From assembly GCA_001778275.1 (NCBI GenBank), contig MFGM01000013.1, positions 1 to 12,422 on the forward strand: a DNA stretch of 12,422 nt. Direction: 5' to 3'. Below, piece after piece: positions 4,627 to 10,254 of the stretch (positions within the stretch are counted from its first letter, which is position 1; each line of letters starts with the position of its first letter). This DNA comes from Candidatus Falkowbacteria bacterium RIFOXYC2_FULL_48_21. Lineage in GTDB: Bacteria; Patescibacteriota; Patescibacteriia; UBA11705; JABHMO01. Both the position numbers and the translations under genes were made by a program. The notes under the pieces were generated by a model, which made no database searches, was not told the origin of the DNA, and saw only the letters and a program-made list of their open reading frames with translations.

Positions 4627-6342
4627 TCAGACGGGAATCTGCCTCACCACTTCCTCGAGCGAAGTGGTTCCGGCTTCGAGCAACAGACGCATCTTCGCCT
4701 GCATGGACGCGCCGATCGTTTGTCCGGAGGCATTCTTCGCCACCTCGCAAAGACCCACCTGTCCGGAATAACCCTTGTGATTGCAACGATAGCAACCAAC
4801 CGGTATTCGCATCTTCTCCACTATCGGCAACTCTGTCGGCGGAAAAGACTTTGCCAAAATTTCCTTGTCCGCGAACGGCGCCTTGCATTCCGGGCAAAGC
4901 CGGCGCAAAAGCCGCACGCCGAGGAAAAGATTGAGCGCCAGATCGAGCCGCGAATCATCGCCAAGCAGTTTCCCCATCACGCCGCGCACTTCCGTTGCCG
5001 AACCGGCCGCCATGGTGAGAATCACCACCTTGCCCGAAAGAGCGGTGTCGACAGCCGCTTTGGCAGTATCCGAGTCAAACATTCCATCCATGATAATCAC
5101 GTCCGCGCTCTGGCCATAACATGCTTCCGCCAGCACGCGCGCTCCGGTCAATCCGATCTTTGGATCCAACCGAACGCAATTCACATTGCCAACCACTAAA
5201 CCACCGACATCCACATCGCCGATCGCAAGCACATTCTGCGTTCCCCACGTGGCACTCATTTCAGATGAAATGAGTTGGAGCAAAGACGTTTTGCCCGCCC
5301 GCGCCGGACCGTAAATACCCTTGATCCCCGGCCGCGCCAACTCTCGCTTGAGCCCTTCCATGTCGTCAACCGCGAGGAAAAAATCACTCGCGAGAGGCAA
5401 TGCCTTCTTGGCATCGTACACTCGGAGCACCACCTTTTCGCCAAAAAGTACCGGCAAAATGGAAACGTAAAACGTTACGTATTTTTCTTTACCCAGAACC
5501 GACTGAATCTTTCCGTTTTGCACCTTGCGCCGTTCGACAATGTCAATCGCGGCCATAATCTTGATCCGCGACACTATCGCATTTTTCAAACGAAGCGGCG
5601 GCCGCATCATGGCGTGCAACTCCCCGTCAAGGCGATAGCGAATGTCGAACTGCTTTTCATACGGCTCGATGTGAATCTCCGATGCCCCACGCCTCACCGC
5701 GTCCACCAACACCAGATTCACCAGCCGCACCGTCGGCGCCTCTTTGCTCGACCGCTCAAGTGCATCAATATCAATTCCGTCTTCCTCCGCCTGGTGCTTT
5801 TTATCCTCATCATCATCCGTCATCGTCATCGCGCCCGGAAAAGCCGCTTCCATTTCTTCAGCCGGCGAATCCAAAATCTCGCTATCATCTTGCGGAGCGT
5901 AATAGTCTTCGATCGCCCCGACAATCAGACTTTTCGGCGCTAGCGCCACTTGGACGTTATAGCCGGTCAAAAAATGCAAGTCGTCTTGCGCGTAAACATT
6001 GGTCGGATCGTAAAACGCCACGCGCAAAGTCGAACCTGATTTAGAAATAGGCAGTGCGACATGCTTCTGCGCCACCTCGCGCGGAATCATTTTTATCGCG
6101 TCGTCCGGCACCGCCACGCTCTCGAGATCAACTTTTTCCACGCCGAAATTTTCAGCCAGCAAATCAATGATCTCGTTTTCCGTCATGGCCTCCCGCGCCA
6201 AAACCGCATCGTAAACAACATCAAATGGCTCATCATCAGGGTAATCCTTCAATGCGTCCGCGACTTCGATCTTCACTTGGCATGACAAAGACGATGCTTC
6301 AATCAACTCAATGAACCACTTTTTGTTAACACTTCTGGCCAT
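4627..6342 (-). CDS. PilB/GspE-family ATPase paralogue with degenerate catalytic motifs
   Basis: This is a 571-aa protein. The ATG at 6342 is preferred over the GTG at 6348 because AAGGAGG lies 7 nt before it. The domains in order are an N-terminal T2SSE_N/MshEN-like domain (about residues 50-150), an acidic linker (152-190), the PilB N2 region with ASEIHIEP (220-227) and VERRKVQNGKI (269-279), and the ATPase domain. The Walker A motif, G345-PARA-GKT, keeps its lysine. The tetra-cysteine zinc site is intact (C483, C486, C517, C520; GCYRCNHKGYSG). Three other motifs are lost. The Asp box 'TIEDPVE' is AIGDVDV. The Walker B 'VGEIRD' is MDGMFD (418-423), so the catalytic Glu is G420. The His box 'LHTN' is MAAG (444-447). 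Family members power type IV pilus or secretion assembly in the cytoplasm. This one may bind but not hydrolyse ATP, perhaps as a regulatory partner of a true PilB. Confidence 0.85.
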   Translation of the reverse strand: MARSVNKKWFIELIEASSLSCQVKIEVADALKDYPDDEPFDVVYDAVLAREAMTENEIIDLLAENFGVEKVDLESVAVPDDAIKMIPREVAQKHVALPISKSGSTLRVAFYDPTNVYAQDDLHFLTGYNVQVALAPKSLIVGAIEDYYAPQDDSEILDSPAEEMEAAFPGAMTMTDDDEDKKHQAEEDGIDIDALERSSKEAPTVRLVNLVLVDAVRRGASEIHIEPYEKQFDIRYRLDGELHAMMRPPLRLKNAIVSRIKIMAAIDIVERRKVQNGKIQSVLGKEKYVTFYVSILPVLFGEKVVLRVYDAKKALPLASDFFLAVDDMEGLKRELARPGIKGIYGPARAGKTSLLQLISSEMSATWGTQNVLAIGDVDVGGLVVGNVNCVRLDPKIGLTGARVLAEACYGQSADVIIMDGMFDSDTAKAAVDTALSGKVVILTMAAGSATEVRGVMGKLLGDDSRLDLALNLFLGVRLLRRLCPECKAPFADKEILAKSFPPTELPIVEKMRIPVGCYRCNHKGYSGQVGLCEVAKNASGQTIGASMQAKMRLLLEAGTTSLEEVVRQIPV

Positions 6343-6368
6343 CTTCACACCTCCTTGTGGTTGAACAA

Positions 6369-6416
6369 AATCAGTTAACCTTGTTAATCATGTTAACCAA
6401 GTTAATCACACTAAAT
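6369..6416. repeat. Phased AA(T/C)C array upstream of the PilB-like gene (array 3)
   Basis: AATC/AACC words start at 6369, 6377, 6386, 6395 and 6404, with AAAT at 6413 (steps 8, 9, 9, 9, 9). The middle is a 9-bp tandem pattern GTTAAYCNN. It lies about 27-75 bp before the - strand start at 6342. Read along that gene it appears as GATT/GGTT, the opposite orientation to arrays 1 and 2. I could not assign a convincing promoter here. Confidence 0.5.
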
Positions 6417-6534
6417 TGCCATAAAGAACCAACTACGTCGAGCTTACCAAACACAAGGCGAAACGTCAACAGCAAACGCGCCAAACTCCGCGAAACCAAA
6501 CGCTAAACCTGCAAACCATTCAATTTCCCGTCAC

Positions 6535-6567
6535 AAAAAAGTGGGGACATTCTATCCCACTCTTTTT
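6535..6567. terminator. Terminator downstream of the Nudix gene
   Basis: AGTGGGG (6540-6546) pairs with TCCCACT (6555-6561), with one G:T pair and an 8-nt loop. It is flanked by AAAAAA on the left and CTTTTT on the right. It would stop - strand transcription coming from the Nudix gene and could work both ways. The rest of 6417-6534 holds nothing I recognise. Confidence 0.75.
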
Positions 6568-6629
6568 ATTCGCGAATTTTTGCGTTGAATTTTACACTTG
6601 TCTTTTTACTCTTACACCTTGTCGCTCTA

Positions 6630-6690
6630 ACTTTAAACTTTGGACTTGCGACTCCGACTTTTAACTTTTGACTTTAGACTTTGGACTCTG
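6630..6690. repeat. Heptamer low-complexity array, ACTTTNN
   Basis: ACT(TT) words start at 6630, 6637, 6644, 6651, 6657, 6664, 6671, 6678 and 6685, so all but one step is 7 bp. It is a microsatellite-like array in the gap between the Nudix gene and the terminator at 6535. Just to the right is an imperfect stem-loop (6698-6706 with 6722-6730), then a run of nine C residues next to the Nudix stop codon. Confidence 0.75.
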
Positions 6691-6745
6691 CTCGCCTCGA
6701 TTCGACGAGTTGAGTGTGCGAGTCGAAGCGGGCGCCCCCCCCCTC

Positions 6746-7447
6746 CTAAACTATCCTCGTATAAATTTTTAGTTTCTTCGTGCGCGCGTTGTAAAGCTGC
6801 GCCGGCCGGCCGAGCTCGCTTGAAACTTTATCAACGGGATCGACTAAGTCAAGCGATAAAATTTTCTTACGGAAGTTGCGCTTGTCCAGCTTTTCATTGT
6901 AAACGGATTCGTACAGTCGTTGCAACTCGGTCAGCGTAAAGTGCGCGCCGAGCAGGCTGAATGCGACGTTCGAATACTCAAGTTTCCAATGCAAGCGCTG
7001 GCGCGCATATTCCAAAATTTTCCGGTGCGCCGAGCCAAAAGATAATGGCGGCAAATCATCAACGGAAAACCATTGCGCATCCGTGGCGTCGTCAGACGCC
7101 TTTAACTTTAACTTTTCAGGTTCGTTGATCAGAACCATGTACGCCACCGAAATTACCCGACCGCGCGGATCGCGCGTCACTTCGCCAAAAGTGTAAAGCT
7201 GTTCCAAGTAGCAGTCCTTTGCCAAGCCGGTTTCTTCTTTCAACTCGCGGAGCGCTGATTCTTCCAAGCTCTCATCCTCGCGCACAAATCCGCCCGGGAT
7301 GGCCCACTGCCCCACGCCCGGCTCGTATTTTCGTTTAACCAAAAGCACTTTTAATTGCCGCTCCTGAAACGAGAACGCCACAATGTCGGCGGCGACGAGA
7401 AGTTTCCATTTGTTTGTGATTTCTTTGAACTTTGAGTAGTTGTCCAT
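6746..7447 (-). CDS. Nudix hydrolase with C-terminal winged helix, NrtR/ADP-ribose pyrophosphatase type
   Basis: This is a 233-aa protein. The Nudix domain spans about residues 15-140. Its box from G53 to L75 matches the consensus GX5EX7REUXEEXGU at every fixed position (E59, R67-E68, E71-E72). RDPRGRVISVAYMVL (92-106) is typical of the ADP-ribose-type branch. Residues about 150-233 form the winged helix of the NrtR type: FTLTELQRLYESVYNEKLDKRNF (read from 170), then LGRPAQLYN (212-220). NrtR proteins sense ADP-ribose and repress NAD genes, usually with a degraded Nudix box. The intact box here suggests hydrolysis is kept. No NAD gene is next to it, so a regulatory target cannot be named. There is no ribosome site before the ATG at 7447. 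A possible TAAAAT box at 7457-7462 would make the mRNA almost leaderless. Confidence 0.88.
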   Translation of the reverse strand: MDNYSKFKEITNKWKLLVAADIVAFSFQERQLKVLLVKRKYEPGVGQWAIPGGFVREDESLEESALRELKEETGLAKDCYLEQLYTFGEVTRDPRGRVISVAYMVLINEPEKLKLKASDDATDAQWFSVDDLPPLSFGSAHRKILEYARQRLHWKLEYSNVAFSLLGAHFTLTELQRLYESVYNEKLDKRNFRKKILSLDLVDPVDKVSSELGRPAQLYNARTKKLKIYTRIV

Positions 7448-7456
7448 ATTGGTAAA

Positions 7457-7487
7457 ATTTTATTGTGAGCATGAGAAGGCGAAACAA
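7457..7487 (-). promoter_or_regulatory. Possible promoter of the Nudix gene
   Basis: On the - strand, TAAAAT (7457-7462) lies 10 bp before the ATG. The best upstream hexamer is TTGTTT (7482-7487) at a long 19-bp spacing. The -35 part lies inside the left arm of the S23 element. This is a weak call. Confidence 0.35.
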
Positions 7488-7561
7488 GGCGCAAGAAGGC
7501 GACGGGGCGGAAGAAGACAATAAGGCAACAGGAATAAGAGGGGCACAAGGGAATAATAAAA
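7468..7561 (-). repeat. Left (3') arm of the inverted repeat enclosing the S23 gene
   Basis: This G/A-rich stretch on the + strand ends right next to the S23 stop codon. Its outer 62 bp (7468-7529) align without gaps to the - strand of 8042-7981 with 48 identities. All 14 differences are transitions. The similarity continues inward with small gaps. Confidence 0.8.
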
Positions 7562-7562
7562 A

Positions 7563-7946
7563 TCACCTTTCTCTGGCTTGCTTTTCTTCTAACGATTTTC
7601 TGGTTTGGTCAATCAAATAACCTGTCTTTATGCACCGATCTTCAAAGCGGTCAAACAATTCTTTATCAATATATCCGTAATTGAACACGCGCCGTCCGCG
7701 CACAAAAACCTCTGCACAAGATCGACGACTATATTTCAAAAACTTGATATATTCACCGAGCGATCCGGAATAATACCCTTCGACAAAATTCGCCGCCGTC
7801 GAATCATTGGAGCTTTCCAGCTGATCAATCATTTTATGCTTATGATTCGGAATCTTTCTTGGAATTTCTCGCACAATCTCATCCAACTCTTCTATACTTT
7901 TCCAAACAATCATTTTTTCATGTCCTTTTTCTTCTTTTTGTTCCAT
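7563..7946 (-). CDS. S23 / 23S rRNA-intervening-sequence-type four-helix-bundle protein
   Basis: This is a 127-aa protein from the ATG at 7946. Alternative starts are the ATG at 7913, which is too close to the first conserved helix, and a GTG at 8003, which would place repeat sequence inside the protein. No start has a clear ribosome site. The family's landmarks are present: the N-terminal MIVWKSIEELDEIVREIP (residues 12-29, compare 'LxVWQKSxELxxxIY'), then STAANFVEGYYSGSLGEYIKFL (49-70, compare 'SIxxNIAEGxxR...EfxRFL'), then RSCAEV, then GYID followed by a helical end. S23 proteins form homopentameric helical bundles. They were first found in intervening sequences of 23S rRNA genes and are related in fold to the Avd accessory proteins of diversity-generating retroelements. 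Their cellular role is unknown. Here the gene sits in the loop of a long inverted repeat. Confidence 0.85.
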   Translation of the reverse strand: MEQKEEKGHEKMIVWKSIEELDEIVREIPRKIPNHKHKMIDQLESSNDSTAANFVEGYYSGSLGEYIKFLKYSRRSCAEVFVRGRRVFNYGYIDKELFDRFEDRCIKTGYLIDQTRKSLEEKQARER

Positions 7947-7954
7947 AAATTTTT

Positions 7955-8042
7955 TATTTACTTGTTGCCTCTCTTCCCTCATTGCCCCATTGCCTTCTTC
8001 CACCCCGTCGCCCTCTTGCGCCCCATTCCGCCCTCTTGCGCT
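7955..8042 (-). repeat. Right (5') arm of the inverted repeat enclosing the S23 gene
   Basis: This C/T-rich + strand stretch reads as G/A-rich RNA upstream of the S23 start. It begins at about the predicted transcription start. Within the outer 62 positions, 12 of 14 differences from the other arm become G:U pairs in the S23-sense RNA. Confidence 0.8.
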
Positions 8043-8045
8043 CCC

Positions 8046-8074
8046 ATTATACCACGCGCGTGTATTTGTAACAA
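8046..8074 (-). promoter_or_regulatory. Promoter of the S23 element
   Basis: On the - strand, TTGTTA (8069-8074) and a perfect TATAAT (8046-8051) are spaced by 17 bp. Transcription would start near 8039, inside the first bases of the repeat arm. Confidence 0.75.
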
Positions 8075-8099
8075 TAAAGGCCCCGCCATTGGCAGGGCC
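8071..8099 (-). terminator. Terminator of the lytic transglycosylase gene
   Basis: On the - strand, GGCCCTGCC pairs with GGCGGGGCC (8079-8099), with one T:G pair and a 3-nt loop, followed by TTTATTGT. It overlaps the -35 box of the S23 promoter. Confidence 0.8.
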
Positions 8100-8105
8100 G
8101 TTGTT

Positions 8106-8816
8106 TTACTTTGTCGCCACCTCGCGCCGCCAAATCAACTCTTCCCCAATCGCCTGATGCAAAAGCACGTTCGGCACATACATCATGGCGCGCAAATACT
8201 TTTCCTTTTCTTCCGGCGTGAGTGCCGCTTGGTATTTCTCCCAAAAACAGTTGAAGTATCCCTTCATCGGACACTCCTTGCGCTTGCCGTTGTAGTAAAC
8301 CAGCCCGGCCACCAAATTTTCTCGCGCGCCCTTTTCAATCAAAATCTCAATCGCGCAGGCCGCGTTCACCACCGGATCGTAAAGGTCCTCGACCAAGTCA
8401 ATGCCGCAATGCAACTTCGCCGTTCGTGGCATAATTTGGTAAAGCCCGATTGCCCCGGCATAACTTCGATCGTTTGGGTTCGCGCCGCTTTCGTAGAAAC
8501 AAAGAAACGTCAAATGCTTCAATCCCGCATCCGCAAACATGAACTCAATCTTGTCACGCGTGCCGGCCGGCAACGCATACCAATTCCGCAACAGGTCGTT
8601 GACGTGATAGTAACCAACCTTGCCAATGACGCGATTGACCAACCGGTATGGCAGTCCCGATCGAGAATACTTTTCGCGAATTCGCGTTTTCGCCTCGCGA
8701 ACCTGCTTGAATGAAACCATCTCCAAGCTGCTGATTTTTTCCTTCATTTGACCGACCCAACTCTTTTCCGGAATGGATCCGGACAACAGACTGGCCACAA
8801 GCAAAATAGCAATCAT
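8106..8816 (-). CDS. Secreted SLT-type lytic transglycosylase (GH23 fold)
   Basis: This is a 236-aa protein. The ATG at 8816 follows AGGAGG at 6-nt spacing, and the upstream in-frame extension crosses the promoter. The first 15 residues (MIAILLVASLLSGSI) are hydrophobic and suggest a signal peptide or membrane anchor, although the usual basic start is missing. The helical region at about residues 20-95 has no known motif. The SLT domain starts near residue 96 with LTFLCFYESGANP, where E109 is the predicted catalytic acid. AGAIGLYQIMPRTA (120-133) matches the family's 'GAxGLMQxMPxTA' motif, and DPVVNAACAIEIL (147-159) and VYYNG (173-177) are the later conserved segments. These enzymes cleave the MurNAc-GlcNAc bond of peptidoglycan outside the membrane, for remodelling or to let pili and secretion systems through. 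A role with the pilus ATPase family is possible, but the two genes are not in one operon. Confidence 0.88.
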   Translation of the reverse strand: MIAILLVASLLSGSIPEKSWVGQMKEKISSLEMVSFKQVREAKTRIREKYSRSGLPYRLVNRVIGKVGYYHVNDLLRNWYALPAGTRDKIEFMFADAGLKHLTFLCFYESGANPNDRSYAGAIGLYQIMPRTAKLHCGIDLVEDLYDPVVNAACAIEILIEKGARENLVAGLVYYNGKRKECPMKGYFNCFWEKYQAALTPEEKEKYLRAMMYVPNVLLHQAIGEELIWRREVATK

Positions 8817-8860
8817 TTTCGCCTCCTTTTGGTTGGTCAGTCTTCTTACCTTGACCGCGC

Positions 8861-8889
8861 AGTATAGCAAACGCGAAATGCTTTGTCAA
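8861..8889 (-). promoter_or_regulatory. Strong promoter of the lytic transglycosylase gene
   Basis: On the - strand, TTGACA (8884-8889) and TATACT (8861-8866) are spaced by exactly 17 bp. The leader is about 38 nt and ends in AAAAGGAGG. Confidence 0.88.
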
Positions 8890-8902
8890 CGATTCGCGAG
8901 CA

Positions 8903-9050
8903 TTAAGGGCAAAAAAAAACAAAAAGTAAGATCAAAAATAAGAATTCATAAACCGTGATTGCCCCACTAAAAAACCTTCAACGTATTTTTTATTTTTCTC
9001 TTTCATCCTTACTTTTACTTTTGCCCTTAGTTTTTTGCCCTTTGCCCTTC
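8903..9050. repeat. Purine/pyrimidine-rich imperfect inverted repeat in the divergent gap
   Basis: TTAAGGGCAAAA...AAAGTAAG (8903-8930) is mirrored by CTTACTTTTACTTTTGCCCTTAG (9008-9030 as two halves, read on the + strand). GCCCTTT words repeat up to about 9050. The arms flank a 24-codon - strand frame (8932-9006). The layout resembles a shrunken version of the S23 element. It lies between the divergent promoters at 8861 and 9058. Confidence 0.55.
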
Positions 9051-9057
9051 CACCCCA

Positions 9058-9086
9058 TTGACATTTCCCTCCCTACGCACTAAAAT
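9058..9086 (+). promoter_or_regulatory. Promoter of the radical SAM gene
   Basis: TTGACA (9058-9063) and TAAAAT (9081-9086) are spaced by 17 bp. The leader is about 35 nt with a GGAGG site. Confidence 0.85.
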
Positions 9087-9127
9087 CATTTAAACGCTCT
9101 TTTACAAAACACCAAACGGAGGTTGCC

Positions 9128-10213
9128 ATGGATATCAGAAGCGTCGGTTGGGGATTTGGCGGTTGCAACATGCATTGCGAACATTGCTACAACGCCAGCA
9201 TACTTGAGTCACACGCGTGCGACTTTGAAACGCTAAAAAAAGTGGCGGACAAAATCTGTCCGCGCATTCGCGACATTAATTACGGAACCGGTGAATTTTC
9301 ATTCAATCCGAGCACGCTCAAACTGGCGCGTTACATCAAGGCCGCTTATCCGCAAGTGCGCCAAGCGCTCACCAGCAACGGCACGACCGTTCTATTGGTT
9401 CAACCGGAAGAGCTGCCCAAACTTTTCCACGACATTGACATCTCACTTGATTTTCCCAATCCGGAAGAACACAACCGCTTTCGCGGTCATCCGGAAGCGT
9501 GGCATTGGGTGCTGGAAAGTTTGAAACGGATGCAAGACGTGGGCATGGAACGATCCATCGTCACTTGCGTGACCAGCGAAACCACGGATGATCACATTGA
9601 ACAATTTCTCGAACTGTCAGCCAAATTCGGCGCCTCATGGCGCACGAACTGGTTCCGGCAAACCGGTCGCGGCAAAGAACACTTGCGGCTAACCACGCCG
9701 CGCTTCTGGCAGATAATCAAACTTCTGGCGCAAAAAGGCGTCACGTTCGAAAGCTTGTCCGACCCGCTACTCTCCGCCCTGCTCAGCCATCATGAAAAAA
9801 ATCAACCGGTCGGACGATGCGCGTGCGGCACGCTTTCTTGCCGGATTCAAACGGACTTGTCCGTGACGCCTTGCGTTTATCTCAAAGGAAAAGCTTGGTC
9901 CGGCGGTAATATCGCCGAAACCGACATGGATCAGATTTACAATTCACCAACCTTCCGCGCAGTGCGCGAGCGCCAGCCACCATTCTGCGAATCATGCGTT
10001 TACCTCGCGGCTTGCCACGGCGGTTGCGCGTCACGCGCCTTTTTGCACAACGGCTCGTTAAATAATCCGGATGACTTCTGTCCATTTTATCCGGACGCTG
10101 ACAAAAATGCGGTTAACGACATGCTCGAAGAAATAAGCTCCCTCATAACAGTTACTCACGGTTGCGACAAAGTGCACGACGGTTATCTCTGCACCATGAT
10201 CGTGAAACCCTAA
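9128..10213 (+). CDS. Radical SAM / SPASM-domain enzyme
   Basis: This is a 361-aa protein. The ATG at 9128 follows GGAGG at 5-nt spacing. The radical SAM cluster motif is C13-NMH-C17-EH-C20 (CX3CX2C), close to the N-terminus. YGTGEF (52-57) stands in for the SAM-binding 'GGEP' motif, and ISLDF (104-108) with HNRFRG (115-120) matches the core barrel. The C-terminal SPASM region has C238-x10-C249, then C287-x2-C290-x5-C296-x3-C300 and C318, enough for auxiliary Fe-S clusters. Extra cysteines (C231, C233) and a tail with C346 and C355 are unusual. SPASM enzymes most often modify peptides (RiPPs, quinohemoproteins) or mature sulfatases. I see no precursor peptide or sulfatase in the window, so the substrate is unknown. 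The gene is alone, with its own promoter and terminator. Confidence 0.88.
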   Translation: MDIRSVGWGFGGCNMHCEHCYNASILESHACDFETLKKVADKICPRIRDINYGTGEFSFNPSTLKLARYIKAAYPQVRQALTSNGTTVLLVQPEELPKLFHDIDISLDFPNPEEHNRFRGHPEAWHWVLESLKRMQDVGMERSIVTCVTSETTDDHIEQFLELSAKFGASWRTNWFRQTGRGKEHLRLTTPRFWQIIKLLAQKGVTFESLSDPLLSALLSHHEKNQPVGRCACGTLSCRIQTDLSVTPCVYLKGKAWSGGNIAETDMDQIYNSPTFRAVRERQPPFCESCVYLAACHGGCASRAFLHNGSLNNPDDFCPFYPDADKNAVNDMLEEISSLITVTHGCDKVHDGYLCTMIVKP

Positions 10214-10215
10214 TT

Positions 10216-10253
10216 AAAAGCGGCTCGAACGCCATGCGTTCGGCCGCTTTTTT
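10216..10253. terminator. Bidirectional terminator between radical SAM and MBL genes
   Basis: AAAAGCGGC plus CGAACGC (10216-10232, with one bulged T) pairs with 10236-10251 around a 3-nt loop. It has an A run on the left and a T run on the right. It serves both convergent genes, which end at 10213 and 10255. Confidence 0.92.
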
Positions 10254-10254
10254 G

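Larger units (their letters stand above)
7468..8042 (-). other. IVS-like element: S23 gene in the loop of a long RNA stem
   Basis: The promoter at 8046-8074 fires into the outer end of the right arm. The S23 frame fills the middle, and the left arm follows its stop codon directly. The whole transcript can therefore fold as one long hairpin. The plan matches rRNA intervening sequences but there is no rRNA here. No target-site duplication or transposase is visible, so mobility is only an inference. Confidence 0.6.

Noticed and set aside
6735..6743. Nine-C run as a phase-variation switch of the Nudix gene
   Set aside because: It lies just beyond the stop codon, so length changes would not alter the protein. 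It may only be a sequencing-prone homopolymer.
7947..8003. N-terminal extension of the S23 protein from a GTG at 8003
   Set aside because: The extension would be encoded by the repeat arm and has no family similarity. The family normally starts shortly before the 'VWxK' segment.
8890..9127. RiPP precursor peptide upstream of the radical SAM gene
   Set aside because: The only short frame (8932-9006, - strand) sits in low-complexity repeats, is on the opposite strand and has no leader/core features.
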